Source: a virus. Taken from it: 60,358 nt of DNA. The notes beneath the pieces are model-generated. The model was not told the DNA's origin, searched no databases, and saw only the letters and a program-made list of their open reading frames with translations. The stretch lies in the IMG/VR virus record IMGVR_UViG_3300020439_001546, positions 1 through 60,358 of that record; one strand, written 5' to 3'. The position numbers and the translations under genes were made by a program. Positions 43,242 through 50,954 of this stretch are shown one piece after another. Each line of letters opens with the position of its first letter. The first letter of the stretch is position 1.

Positions 43242-43783
43242 CTGGGTTCTTCATTTTTTTTAAAAGTTTCTAGAATACATTCCAGTACATCTGTGCCTAG
43301 CGAGCTTTTGGGTATATACTTTAGCTCCAACTGGTCACTAAGTAGTTTAAGGATTGTGTCATATCTCTCGGAATATATCTCCATTTTCGGTGATGAGATA
43401 TCTGAGAAGATAACTTTCTTAATCCCACACTGGTGAAGCATTTGCACACACGATAAACACGGAACCGCTGTTACATAACACTCTGAATCAATCGTTGATA
43501 CGCCGTTTTTAGCGGCATTATAAACAGCGTTAGCTTCGGCATGTATCATAAACGGATACTTGTCGGGTCTTTTCCTAGGTAGTACTGAGTCGTCTATACC
43601 TGAAATAAAACCATTGTAACCTGTCGATATAATTCTTTTGTTCTTAACTAATACGGCCCCACATTGTGTTTGTAGGTCATGACTTCTTTTAGACCATAAC
43701 GCCGCACTTAGAATAAATGAAGTCTCCCAACTGCTAGGCTTATGACTCTGTAGGATTAGGTTAGACAATTTTCTTTTTATCAT
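43238..43783 (-). CDS. dCMP deaminase-like zinc enzyme
   Basis: A 181-residue protein. FMIHAEANAVYNAAKNG has the HAE metal site, and TAVPCLSCVQMLHQCGIKKVIFSD the PCxxC site of the cytidine/deoxycytidylate deaminase superfamily. CGAVLVKNKRIISTGYNG precedes them as expected. It converts dCMP to dUMP, the substrate of the ThyX encoded at 45242-45919. Confidence 0.88.
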   Translation of the reverse strand: MIKRKLSNLILQSHKPSSWETSFILSAALWSKRSHDLQTQCGAVLVKNKRIISTGYNGFISGIDDSVLPRKRPDKYPFMIHAEANAVYNAAKNGVSTIDSECYVTAVPCLSCVQMLHQCGIKKVIFSDISSPKMEIYSERYDTILKLLSDQLELKYIPKSSLGTDVLECILETFKKNEEPS

Positions 43784-44196
43784 TAGTCCTCGTCCTGTTT
43801 TTTGAACATATCCCTAATCTTCTTAGGTATGTTTTTTGCTACAGTCTCTCCTTCTTTGGTTAGATGATAATAAAAGTTACCATCCTCTCCTATCAACTGA
43901 TCCACTAAACCCTCCTTCATCAGTTCAATTAAGATTGCAGTGGTATTGTCTTCTTGATACTTTTTGGCTTTTTTCATAAAGTCTAGAAGTTGAGGTTCCT
44001 TGCCCACGTTAAACTCAAGCACGTCGTACACCACGTCATAATGCTTTTTTTTAGGTGTCAGTTTGTCTAGCTCGTCTGCGTAATTCAATGCCCGATCAAG
44101 ATCGTAATAGACTCCTTGAGGTTCAATGGAAAAAGACTTACCGGATTTAGTGGTAAAAGACTCAAACGATACTAGAACGTACACCGTATTATTCAT
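43783..44196 (-). CDS. Hypothetical protein with winged-helix-like C-terminus
   Basis: The start is taken at ATG 44196 (MNNTVYVLVSFESF); the longer frame begins at 44241 inside the upstream gene. The ~137-residue protein has a beta-rich start, a middle acidic part, and LIELMKEGLVDQLIGEDGNFYYHLTKEGETVAKNI, a winged-helix-like pattern. It could bind DNA. The choice of start is uncertain because the Shine-Dalgarno site is weak. Confidence 0.55.
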   Translation of the reverse strand: MNNTVYVLVSFESFTTKSGKSFSIEPQGVYYDLDRALNYADELDKLTPKKKHYDVVYDVLEFNVGKEPQLLDFMKKAKKYQEDNTTAILIELMKEGLVDQLIGEDGNFYYHLTKEGETVAKNIPKKIRDMFKKQDED

Positions 44197-44407
44197 GGAG
44201 CTTTCTGATCCTTTGAACAGCTGAGATTCTATCGGTAGCATCTACGTAGTTATCTAATGCTTGATCTAAATTCTGAAGGAAATCGCCCGTAGAGTGATCT
44301 CCAATACCAACAGCCTTTTCTAGTAGTAGGCTAAACTGTAATAGGGAAGCCTCTACGTCCGACTCTGCCTTTTTTTCCAAATAATTCAACGCTTTTTCTT
44401 TACTCAT
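44189..44407 (-). CDS. Small helical protein, 72 aa
   Basis: Helical, acidic: EKALNYLEKKAESDVEASLLQFSLLLEKAVGIGD, then LDQALDNYVDATDRISAVQRI. Four-nt overlap with the upstream gene. Not recognised. Confidence 0.55.
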   Translation of the reverse strand: MSKEKALNYLEKKAESDVEASLLQFSLLLEKAVGIGDHSTGDFLQNLDQALDNYVDATDRISAVQRIRKLHE

Positions 44408-44628
44408 TTGTATCTCCTGTCTGAGTATCTATTAGGGTCAGCGGTACCGTTATCTAATCTTTTCTTTTCGGTTACATAACAACCGTTGTCATCTTTACAC
44501 ACTACCTGTTCTTCCGAAACGGAATAGTCTAGGTCACTATGATCTACAACCATTGACTTGTGAGAGCCAAACCAGCTGGGCGTAGTTACACTATTGCCTG
44601 TTTGATGTCTCTTTTTACCTTTTGCCAT
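44404..44628 (-). CDS. Small hypothetical protein, 74 aa
   Basis: ATG 44628 has GGAG seven bases upstream; a longer frame to 44664 overlaps the SNase gene. Basic N-terminus (MAKGKKRHQTG), then polar residues with two Cys (VVCKDDNGCYV). Not recognised. Confidence 0.55.
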   Translation of the reverse strand: MAKGKKRHQTGNSVTTPSWFGSHKSMVVDHSDLDYSVSEEQVVCKDDNGCYVTEKKRLDNGTADPNRYSDRRYK

Positions 44629-44629
44629 C

Positions 44630-44944
44630 TTAATCTCCATAGGGCCAAATTTTGGCCAGTTCATCAGTTACACCTTGAATATGTACAATCCAGCGACCGT
44701 ACTTACCTGTTTTTTCTGTTTTAATTATTATCTTATCCTCATAAGGAAAAGAGGCGGCAGCTTTGTTTAGTAGCTCCCTACACTTTTGAGTAGCAAGTAG
44801 GAAGTCTTTCTGCCCTCGTTCGGGCGTATCAACGCCAGCAAGTCTAGTTCTGATCTTTATCTTGACGCTGAATCCCAAGTCAACAATGAAGTCAACCGTG
44901 TCTCCGTCTACTACTCTATCAACTATTGCTTTATATTCATACAT
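44630..44944 (-). CDS. Staphylococcal-nuclease-like (SNase) protein
   Basis: ATG 44944 is preceded by AGGAAAG; a longer frame begins at 44965. The 104-residue protein has VVDGDTVDFIVDLGF, then IRTRLAGVDTPERGQ with Arg and Glu of the active site, and KTGKYGRWIVHI with the second Arg. These are the key residues of thermonuclease-type OB-fold nucleases, which cleave DNA and RNA with Ca2+. No signal peptide is seen, so it may act on host or phage DNA inside the cell. Confidence 0.85.
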   Translation of the reverse strand: MYEYKAIVDRVVDGDTVDFIVDLGFSVKIKIRTRLAGVDTPERGQKDFLLATQKCRELLNKAAASFPYEDKIIIKTEKTGKYGRWIVHIQGVTDELAKIWPYGD

Positions 44945-44954
44945 AATCACTTTC

Positions 44955-45245
44955 CTAATATTCAAGTTCTGGTAAGAGCCTGACTTTTGGCTCTGCTATA
45001 AAATTAGTATGTAACGAGTAGTAAGCAAGGCAAATAGCCGAAAAGCACAATATTATTATACCAAAAAATTTCAGCATGTCAATATCAATACTCGCTTTTA
45101 TCTTTACTTTATTTTTCTTTACTTTGATTTTAGTTTTTGGGGGAGTCCATTTAGGCTTTATCCCTCTGTTGTGTTGAAGCATCTCAGAAATCGCCTTATC
45201 CGCTGACTTCTGTGTTTGACTTCTTACTCTTGGGTCAGTTTTCAA
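44955..45245 (-). CDS. Basic single-pass membrane protein
   Basis: A 96-residue protein with a Lys-rich cytoplasmic part (WTPPKTKIKVKKNKVKIK), a transmembrane segment (FFGIIILCFSAICLAYYSL) and a short outside tail. It overlaps the ThyX gene by 4 nt. Function unknown. Confidence 0.6.
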   Translation of the reverse strand: MKTDPRVRSQTQKSADKAISEMLQHNRGIKPKWTPPKTKIKVKKNKVKIKASIDIDMLKFFGIIILCFSAICLAYYSLHTNFIAEPKVRLLPELEY

Positions 45246-45919
45246 TTTCTGCCATTCCAGATAGCTTCTAGTGTAAACTTAAATGGTTCGCCCTCAATCG
45301 TGGCAACCAAATCCCACATCTTCTGTGCGATCTCACGAATCTCTTTTTGTGCGTGTTCGCTATTTCTTAGCTGTATAAAGTTAGCAAAGCTACGCATGTT
45401 AAACATAACGTCAGCTTGAATTTGACTATTGTAAGTCTTGAAGAATCTTGCTGACTCTTTTGCTCTCTTACGTCCCAAGATTGGTTCAAGGTCTGCGATA
45501 CATTGGTGGTAAAGTTCATTACCCAACTCTGTATAGTTCTTCAATACGTCAGTCCAACAATTCACACGGAAACTTGCAAAACCATCATCAGGCCAATTAG
45601 AAACTTCAATATCATTCCAGTCCTCTGGAATGTAGTACTTATCTTCTTTTAATTCTTTATACCTAGCAGACTCAGCGTTAAGAGAACTAATGCGGTGCTT
45701 AAGTAGATGAATATGACTGGCAATATCAGTATCAACAAGGAAATGCACCACTCCTTTCTCGAATGGGGTTTCATGTCCGTTGATCCAGAGCATTTCGATA
45801 AGTCTTTGTATTCGTCCTCTTTTTTCATCTGTCAAATCTCTGCTCGTACTTGTCCATGCACTGCAAGCAATAGTTTCATCTGAGCCGTAGTAACCCAGTA
45901 ATTCAATCTTATTTTTCAT
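45242..45919 (-). CDS. thyX: Flavin-dependent thymidylate synthase
   Basis: A 225-residue protein. HETPFEKGVVHFLVDTDI and LLKHRISSLNAESARYKEL match ThyX; the signature RHRxxSxxxxSxRY has Lys in place of the first Arg here. FFKTYNSQIQADVMFNMRSFANFIQLRNSEHAQKEIREIA is the C-terminal FAD/dUMP region. It makes dTMP from dUMP with methylene-THF and FAD. It overlaps the nucleotidyltransferase gene downstream by 11 nt. Confidence 0.92.
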   Translation of the reverse strand: MKNKIELLGYYGSDETIACSAWTSTSRDLTDEKRGRIQRLIEMLWINGHETPFEKGVVHFLVDTDIASHIHLLKHRISSLNAESARYKELKEDKYYIPEDWNDIEVSNWPDDGFASFRVNCWTDVLKNYTELGNELYHQCIADLEPILGRKRAKESARFFKTYNSQIQADVMFNMRSFANFIQLRNSEHAQKEIREIAQKMWDLVATIEGEPFKFTLEAIWNGRN

Positions 45920-46352
45920 TTGCTACTTTTTGTAATAGTGTGCTTGATGATTCGGTTTTAATGCCACCGACATTATAAATCATTTTAATATCAAGTTCCT
46001 CACAAACTTCTGCTTCAGGAACAGTGCCTTGACCTCTATCTCCACCGTTCATAAAATAAATGTCGCTAACGAAAGGGTCGTCACAGTATTGTTTGTGTAT
46101 GGATTTTATTGATCTGCAAACAGTTGAGTCATCGTCAATCGAAACCATAGCTTTGTTCACATAAGCTAACGCTCTTACTATTCTCAACCTAGAGCCTTCA
46201 TCCATAAATTGCTTAGAACCCTTAATATCAACTTGTCGGTCACTATTAACAATGACATAAAGCAAGTCGCATCTTTCTTTTGCACCTTCAATATAATCTA
46301 GGTGGCCGGTATGGATAGGGTTAAAGTAGCCTGATATAATTCCTACTCTCAT
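45909..46352 (-). CDS. HxGH-motif nucleotidyltransferase (cytidylyltransferase-like)
   Basis: A 147-residue protein. GIISGYFNPIHTGHLDYIEGAKERCDLLYVIVNSD shows the HTGH motif and following helix. YFMNGGDRGQGTVPEAEVCEELDIKMIYNVGG, then ESSSTLLQ corresponds to the RfaE/GCT-like C-terminal segment (GGD...E...gG..sST.l). Likely makes an ADP- or CMP-sugar or alcohol. It is cotranscribed with the isomerase-like cupin. Confidence 0.85.
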   Translation of the reverse strand: MRVGIISGYFNPIHTGHLDYIEGAKERCDLLYVIVNSDRQVDIKGSKQFMDEGSRLRIVRALAYVNKAMVSIDDDSTVCRSIKSIHKQYCDDPFVSDIYFMNGGDRGQGTVPEAEVCEELDIKMIYNVGGIKTESSSTLLQKVANEK

Positions 46353-46834
46353 TCTGATCTCCCGTAGTCGTCTTCGATTCTGATGATGTCATCTTCTTGA
46401 CAGTCGCCAGTTTGTAACTCCAAAATTACTAATGGTGTGACACCCTCGTTTGAGATTCTGTGCACCTCAAGTTTACCTATCTCAACCCTGTCGCCAGCGG
46501 AAACAGTCCACACGCAATTTCCAACTTGCATTTCGCCTACCCCAGAAAGTATGTGCCAGACTTCCATTCTGTTGCGATGAAGTTGTAGGCTAAGTCTCTG
46601 GTCTCGATTTACAACAATCTTTTTGACCTTGTATCCTTCTTCGTCCAATAAGTTCTCAAATGAACCCCAAGGTCTTGTCTCTTTTCTTTTATCTCCAGAG
46701 AAGCTACCCACTTGAATAACTTGTTCTTCTTTATCTAATTCTTCTGCAAAGAAACTCGTTTTCCCACATGAGTAACATTCGTATGGAACTTTACTCATGA
46801 TTGCTCCACAACAACTAAGTCTGAACTGTCTCAT
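46349..46834 (-). CDS. Mannose-6-phosphate isomerase-like cupin with N-terminal zinc knuckle
   Basis: ATG 46834 makes an ATGA overlap with the upstream gene. The ~161-residue protein starts with CCGAIM...YECYSCGK, a possible zinc knuckle. The type II PMI cupin follows: ETRPWGSFENLLDEEGYKVKKIVVNRDQRLSLQLHRNR, then WHILSGVGEMQVG, GDRVEIGKLEVHRI and QTGDCQEDDIIRIEDDYGR. This domain isomerises fructose-6-P to mannose-6-P or binds the sugar. Its partner could be the phosphomannomutase at 47914-48615. Confidence 0.85.
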   Translation of the reverse strand: MRQFRLSCCGAIMSKVPYECYSCGKTSFFAEELDKEEQVIQVGSFSGDKRKETRPWGSFENLLDEEGYKVKKIVVNRDQRLSLQLHRNRMEVWHILSGVGEMQVGNCVWTVSAGDRVEIGKLEVHRISNEGVTPLVILELQTGDCQEDDIIRIEDDYGRSE

Positions 46835-47454
46835 GACCAATCCTCCTCTTTAAACCACTCGCTAAAATCTTTTTGCTCTAACACGACTCCGTACTTACCA
46901 CCCATATAGTGTATCGGCTTAAAAAGAGCCTTAGCTTTAGCGTAATTATATAATTCTTTAACTTTGTCTTTCCACATTACCCCCCATTTAAACTGATGAG
47001 AGTTGGACTCTAATAACTTGATATGCTTATCGACATCGTAGGAGCCTCTAGGTTTTCTAAGGTTAGCACCACCCCTCTTAGAGTTGTAGATAAACAATAT
47101 GCTTGCACCCTCTTTTACGTATGATTTTAGATCATTTTCTTTTAGGGTGAACTTACCCGCCGTTGGAACCCACTTTATTTCTAAGGGGTGGCGGTAAAGG
47201 TCTACTCTGTTTTTATAGTCTGCGTAAAGAACATTGCCCGTGATGTTGTAATCGGCACCAGCAGTGTTACCGCTGGCTATAAACTCACCATTGTTACCAC
47301 ACCCATTATTGTCCCAGCTTTCAATAGAGATGGCTGGATGGTCAGACACTCTGTCTACCCAACCCGTAAAAAAGTACCTCTCTATCATCGTTGAGAACTT
47401 GATGTCTTTTTTGAATGTATTTTTATCTCTGTGGTCGAATCTAGTTGACACCAA
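46831..47454 (-). CDS. Hypothetical protein, possible nuclease-like core
   Basis: A 207-residue protein with VLYADYKNRVDLYRHPLEIKWVP around residues 75-97, which has the D-x(n)-E-x-K spacing of a PD-(D/E)XK core, and LFIYNSKRGGANLRK later. The first part is rich in Gly and Asn. A restriction-endonuclease-like role is a guess. It overlaps the zinc-cupin gene by 4 nt. Confidence 0.5.
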   Translation of the reverse strand: MVSTRFDHRDKNTFKKDIKFSTMIERYFFTGWVDRVSDHPAISIESWDNNGCGNNGEFIASGNTAGADYNITGNVLYADYKNRVDLYRHPLEIKWVPTAGKFTLKENDLKSYVKEGASILFIYNSKRGGANLRKPRGSYDVDKHIKLLESNSHQFKWGVMWKDKVKELYNYAKAKALFKPIHYMGGKYGVVLEQKDFSEWFKEEDWS

Positions 47455-47665
47455 AAAACTCCTTGATTATAGTCCAGACTGATCGTTTTCTTTTAGGCGG
47501 CTTGGCACTTGCCTCAAATCGCCGTCTTCGTAATTCCATTATACTGTATTGTTCCAGTTCGTCAAGTGCCTCGCGGTTTTTTTCTAAAAATAAATTCTGC
47601 GACCTCATTAACTGGCTATCCGTTAAGCCTGAGTCACCCCTGATGTTGGCTCTTATTTTACTCAT
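47441..47665 (-). CDS. Small basic hypothetical protein, 74 aa
   Basis: Sequence KIRANIRGDSGLTDSQLMRSQ, a helical middle (FLEKNREALDELEQYSIMELRRRR) and a basic C-terminus (KPPKRKRSVWTIIKEFFG). A promoter lies inside it (47539-47566). Not recognised. Confidence 0.55.
   Translation of the reverse strand: MSKIRANIRGDSGLTDSQLMRSQNLFLEKNREALDELEQYSIMELRRRRFEASAKPPKRKRSVWTIIKEFFGVN
47539..47566 (-). promoter_or_regulatory. Internal sigma70-type promoter
   Basis: Minus strand TTGACG, 16 nt, TATAAT, inside the 74-residue gene. It would drive the gene at 46831-47454, the cupin, the nucleotidyltransferase and thyX. Confidence 0.6.
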
Positions 47666-47921
47666 TGTCTATGCCCATTACGTAAATTGGAGTGTTCTTA
47701 CCAACGTAAGAACCTAAAGTGTTATATTCGATCCAGTCAAGAGCGTCTTCGTAGTTCATGTTTTTGTCATTCATCATGACCTCAACCATGCTCGCATAAC
47801 AATAGACGACTCTCGCAGAATCGAATCCGGCAGCAACGCCAATTATAGCATCGTCAAAACCGTCTGCAAATATTAACTCTTTTCCGTAAATATCTGAAAG
47901 TTCTTGCTTAGTCTTACGCAT
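47658..47921 (-). CDS. Hypothetical protein
   Basis: An 87-residue protein: LIFADGFDDAIIGVAAGFDSARVVYCYASMVEVMM, then DALDWIEYNTLGSYVG and TPIYVMGI. Similar small proteins of this type occur in T4-like and marine phages, but no function is known to me. Eight-nt overlaps on both sides. Confidence 0.6.
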   Translation of the reverse strand: MRKTKQELSDIYGKELIFADGFDDAIIGVAAGFDSARVVYCYASMVEVMMNDKNMNYEDALDWIEYNTLGSYVGKNTPIYVMGIDNE

Positions 47922-48615
47922 AATAACTGTTTATAATATACCTCGTGTCTACCCAGCCATCGACTTGATGAAACTTGTCTGCTGCTCTTGAAATGGTGTA
48001 GTCATTTCCACCTTGCTGACACCTATCACCGAAGAAAACCGTGTCATCTGTCATACGGTCTATGACTTGACTCTTATCTTTTCCTTTTGGGTAAATGTCT
48101 ATGCTGATTTCCCCACCAATATCGAACTGTAGCCTTGGATACCTCAATGAAAGCCAGTCTATATTTTTCTGTCTTTCGTTGGTAGCACCGTCCCAGAGTG
48201 CATACGCCTTTCTTTGGTCTGGAGTCGCTGTTCTTCCTATGGTGGAAAAATTTGCCATACCTGCACGTTCTTCAATATTTTCTTTGGCTTTACCAAACCA
48301 AGGACTTTTCTCGGCTAAGATTAAAAGATCAAGTCTTAGATGTGCTGAGATTCGCCATTGTGATTCGTATATTAAAGAGTTACGGACGAACAGTTGATTA
48401 CCACAGTTTTGATAGACTCCGTTCATTAGTCGGTATAAAGAGATTCCGATCTGTTCTACGGTCTTTCTTTTGTCTGATCCCGTTACTAAAAAAACTTCAT
48501 CACCCTTATCCTGTGAGCGGACGACCCACTCGCCAAAGTATTTGGAAAAATCTGGATTGACTGGTTCTCTGGGGTTGGTGAGAGTTCCATCTACATCAAA
48601 TAAAAACTGCGTCAT
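47914..48615 (-). CDS. Phosphomannomutase-like HAD phosphatase (eukaryotic PMM type)
   Basis: A 233-residue protein. TQFLFDVDGTLTNPREPV is the HAD motif I in the PMM form (FDxDGTLT.PR). EVFLVTGSDKRKTVEQIG follows, with QNCGNQLF, and the cap region QFDIGGEISIDIYPKGKDKSQVIDRM and FFGDRCQQGGNDYTI match the C-terminal PMM motif (SidifP.GwDKt, FGDkt..GGNDyeI). PMM converts mannose-6-P to mannose-1-P. This form is usual in eukaryotes and some bacteria; it pairs with the isomerase-like cupin. Confidence 0.88.
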   Translation of the reverse strand: MTQFLFDVDGTLTNPREPVNPDFSKYFGEWVVRSQDKGDEVFLVTGSDKRKTVEQIGISLYRLMNGVYQNCGNQLFVRNSLIYESQWRISAHLRLDLLILAEKSPWFGKAKENIEERAGMANFSTIGRTATPDQRKAYALWDGATNERQKNIDWLSLRYPRLQFDIGGEISIDIYPKGKDKSQVIDRMTDDTVFFGDRCQQGGNDYTISRAADKFHQVDGWVDTRYIINSYYA

Positions 48616-48797
48616 AACTTTTTAAATATCTCTACGAAAAAATTTATCAGAAATGGCTGGAAAAATATTATAGCCAAGATGACCACTACAAATATAAAAC
48701 CTCCCCAATCTGTCTCTTCTCTGCGATTCACAGTCTCAAGCCAGCGGTCGTAATCACGCTTGGGGTTAGTCTTCGGCGGCTGGTAAGGGTTCTTCAT
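48612..48797 (-). CDS. Small membrane protein, 61 aa
   Basis: A basic N-terminal half (YQPPKTNPKRDYDRWLETV), then a membrane segment (FIFVVVILAIIFFQPFLINFFVEIF). Four-nt overlap with the phosphomannomutase gene. Function unknown. Confidence 0.6.
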   Translation of the reverse strand: MKNPYQPPKTNPKRDYDRWLETVNRREETDWGGFIFVVVILAIIFFQPFLINFFVEIFKKL

Positions 48798-49071
48798 TTA
48801 GCTTTTTGAAGTTAGAGGCAAATTCCTTAAACAGCTTGATACCTTCTTCTCTGCTCGTCTGCCTTGCTATTATTTCCATTTCTCTTGGAGCCATTTCAAC
48901 AAAACTCTCCATTGTCATCTGAAGGTCTGTGATGACACGTTGGTTATCTGCATACATCGAAGTCTGTTGACGAATCCTTTTGTCTAAAGAGTATGTTTCC
49001 CAACAGAGTAATCCTAAAAAGGCCAGCAATACAAAATTAAATTTAGTACTTATATTAGGTTTATCATTCAC
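48766..49071 (-). CDS. Small single-pass membrane protein
   Basis: GTG start at 49071, read as MNDKPNIST, overlapping the TGA of the tiny gene upstream (GTGA). The 101-residue protein has FVLLAFLGLLCWETYSL as a membrane helix, then a helical acidic domain. It ends PLPAAED. Function unknown. Confidence 0.6.
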   Translation of the reverse strand: MNDKPNISTKFNFVLLAFLGLLCWETYSLDKRIRQQTSMYADNQRVITDLQMTMESFVEMAPREMEIIARQTSREEGIKLFKEFASNFKKLNEEPLPAAED

Positions 49072-49184
49072 TTCTTTCTCCTTTTAATGACTTTGTTTTC
49101 TTCGTGCCTCAGAAGGAGGAACATCAGAGCCGCTATAGTTATCTCGATAGTCCATGCCAAAAGGCCAGCTTTTACTGCATCCAT
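49068..49184 (-). CDS. Tiny membrane protein, 38 aa
   Basis: MDAVKAGLLAWTIEIT... with one membrane helix (ITIAALMFLLL) and a basic tail (KVIKRRKK). TAATG junction with the upstream gene and GTGA junction with the downstream gene, so coupling supports it. Confidence 0.7.
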   Translation of the reverse strand: MDAVKAGLLAWTIEITIAALMFLLLRHEENKVIKRRKK

Positions 49185-49465
49185 TATGTAAACTTAAAAA
49201 CTAAGTAGCCAACGATTACAGCGGCAATAATTAAAAAGAGCCATTTTCTTTTTGATGCAACTGCATAAATCTTTTCTTTAAGTGCATTTATTTTTTCAAG
49301 GCGATAACTCCTCTTGGCTTCTAGTTTCTTTCGCCTCTCTTCCCAGCGTTGGCGGCGAAGTTCAAGTCTTTCCTCTCGCTTGGTTTTTTCCTCTGGCGTT
49401 TCATTTTCTGGGGCTACCTCTAGGTCATCACCACCTCGGACAAAATCTAGTATCCATTTTATCAT
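49184..49465 (-). CDS. Charged coiled protein with C-terminal membrane anchor
   Basis: A 93-residue protein: Glu/Arg/Lys-rich helix (KTKREERLELRRQRWEERRKKLEAKR) and a C-terminal transmembrane segment (WLFLIIAAVIVGYLVFKF). Tail-anchored layout. Function unknown. Confidence 0.6.
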   Translation of the reverse strand: MIKWILDFVRGGDDLEVAPENETPEEKTKREERLELRRQRWEERRKKLEAKRSYRLEKINALKEKIYAVASKRKWLFLIIAAVIVGYLVFKFT

Positions 49466-49472
49466 TACCTAT

Positions 49473-49712
49473 CTATTTATTCTCCTCATAATTTTGTTTG
49501 TTGTCTTCGTAATATTTTCTGTTTTCTAATACAGAAGTTGCCTCATGCTCATGCTTGAAGTAATGCTTGAATTGTTTGTACAGTGCCTTGACTTGTTCAA
49601 ACGCTTCATTCTCGTCAATCTTACCTCCCTGTTCTAAGTCGCAGATGATTGACATCTGTATACTAAAGGCTCTAAACGGATCGTCATACTTTTCAAACTT
49701 GAATTTACTCAT
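49473..49712 (-). CDS. Small acidic helical protein
   Basis: ATG 49712 overlaps the dipeptidase stop as ATGA (longer frame to 49718). MSKFKFEKYDDPFRAFSIQMSI..., then GGKIDENEAFEQVKALYKQFKHYFKHEHEA. Resembles small phage proteins with an IDENEA-type helix pair; function unknown. Confidence 0.6.
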   Translation of the reverse strand: MSKFKFEKYDDPFRAFSIQMSIICDLEQGGKIDENEAFEQVKALYKQFKHYFKHEHEATSVLENRKYYEDNKQNYEENK

Positions 49713-50953
49713 CTCCAACCTTCACGCAACACTCTTAGTGCATTGCCTCCTAAAAATTTAGATATAATTTCATCTGAATACTTTTGTTCTCCACCCTTGC
49801 CTGTTAAACACTTCAAATACTTGGTGATCCTCGGTAGTTCTGACATATCTGTGATCTCGTCTGGCGGATCAGTAAAGCCGTCAAAGTCTGTCCCAATACC
49901 AATAATGTCTGAACCTCCGATCTTCATAGCATGTTCCAGAGTTCTCTCAATGTACTTGATACCAAGAGGTGTGTCAATGGGGCTTATCCAATAGTTCATA
50001 AAGATAACACCGAGAACTCCACCGTGAGTAGCAAACCATTGTAGCTCCCAGTCGTGTAGGTTGTACGGGTCTGGATTAATCTCAAATACTCCAGAGTGAC
50101 TGCTTATAACTCGATTCTGTCTGTCCCCAACTATATCGTAGACTTCGGCTCTAGCCTTTGGCGTACAGTGTGCAATGTCAATAATCATCTTGAGGTCACA
50201 CATACGTTCCACAACCTTCTTACCGATTGGTGAGAGGCCAACATTCATATCCCAAGCACCCATGAGGTATTTCCAGTTGTTTCTTTTTATTCCGTAGTTA
50301 GGGTACGGAAAGACTGGATGTGCCACTAGATTCGGATAGAAGTGAGCGAGCGTCAGATAAGCTACTCCCCTCTCGGCAAAATAATCTAAGTGCTGTAATA
50401 TCTCGGTTTCCTTTACCTTCATGTCTGAAGAAGTCTCGCAATCAATCCCCTGTAAACTGTGACCACCTTCTATGGAGTGAATCATAGCAATATGGTTGCC
50501 TTCGAGACATTGAGAAAGCTCCTGATTATTTTTAACCATACAGATCAACGGCTTCTGCCCATTACCAGATTTAGTGGGTATGTTTTTGTTGTATTCGGTT
50601 ATCTGATCCTCCATGTCATTCATCATGTTGACGGTAGCATCAAAATAAAACGGGTCAAATACCCTCCTCCTAACTTCTGGTGCTAATGCTAACGCCCACT
50701 TAACAAGACTCTGATCCTCTAGCCATTCCCTCTCTGGAATATAACAAGTGGATAAAACAATGTCTACACCCCCTTGCTCCAAAAGTGGAAAGGTGGAACG
50801 CTGACTTAGAGGCCAAAACGCTCTCTTGAAAAGTCCTGCTAAAAACTTAGTTTTGCTTTTAGATAAGTCCCTGTCAAGTAAAAACCTTTTTAGCACAGCA
50901 TGGTTGTGTAGATCAACTACAGTAGAATTTTTATGTAAGTCTTGCCAGTTCAT
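49709..50953 (-). CDS. Membrane dipeptidase-like protein (peptidase M19)
   Basis: ATG 50953 is preceded by AGGTGA; a GTG at 50962 is the alternative. The ~414-residue protein has VVDLHNHAVL near the start (HxH metal site), AMIHSIEGGHSL with the bridging Glu, LTLAHFYPN, IIDIAHCTPKA, VISSHSGVF and IIGIGTDFDGF near residue 375. These are the ordered motifs of renal-dipeptidase family M19, which hydrolyse dipeptides, including D-amino-acid ones. No signal peptide or anchor is visible. Confidence 0.85.
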   Translation of the reverse strand: MNWQDLHKNSTVVDLHNHAVLKRFLLDRDLSKSKTKFLAGLFKRAFWPLSQRSTFPLLEQGGVDIVLSTCYIPEREWLEDQSLVKWALALAPEVRRRVFDPFYFDATVNMMNDMEDQITEYNKNIPTKSGNGQKPLICMVKNNQELSQCLEGNHIAMIHSIEGGHSLQGIDCETSSDMKVKETEILQHLDYFAERGVAYLTLAHFYPNLVAHPVFPYPNYGIKRNNWKYLMGAWDMNVGLSPIGKKVVERMCDLKMIIDIAHCTPKARAEVYDIVGDRQNRVISSHSGVFEINPDPYNLHDWELQWFATHGGVLGVIFMNYWISPIDTPLGIKYIERTLEHAMKIGGSDIIGIGTDFDGFTDPPDEITDMSELPRITKYLKCLTGKGGEQKYSDEIISKFLGGNALRVLREGWR

Positions 50954-50954
50954 T

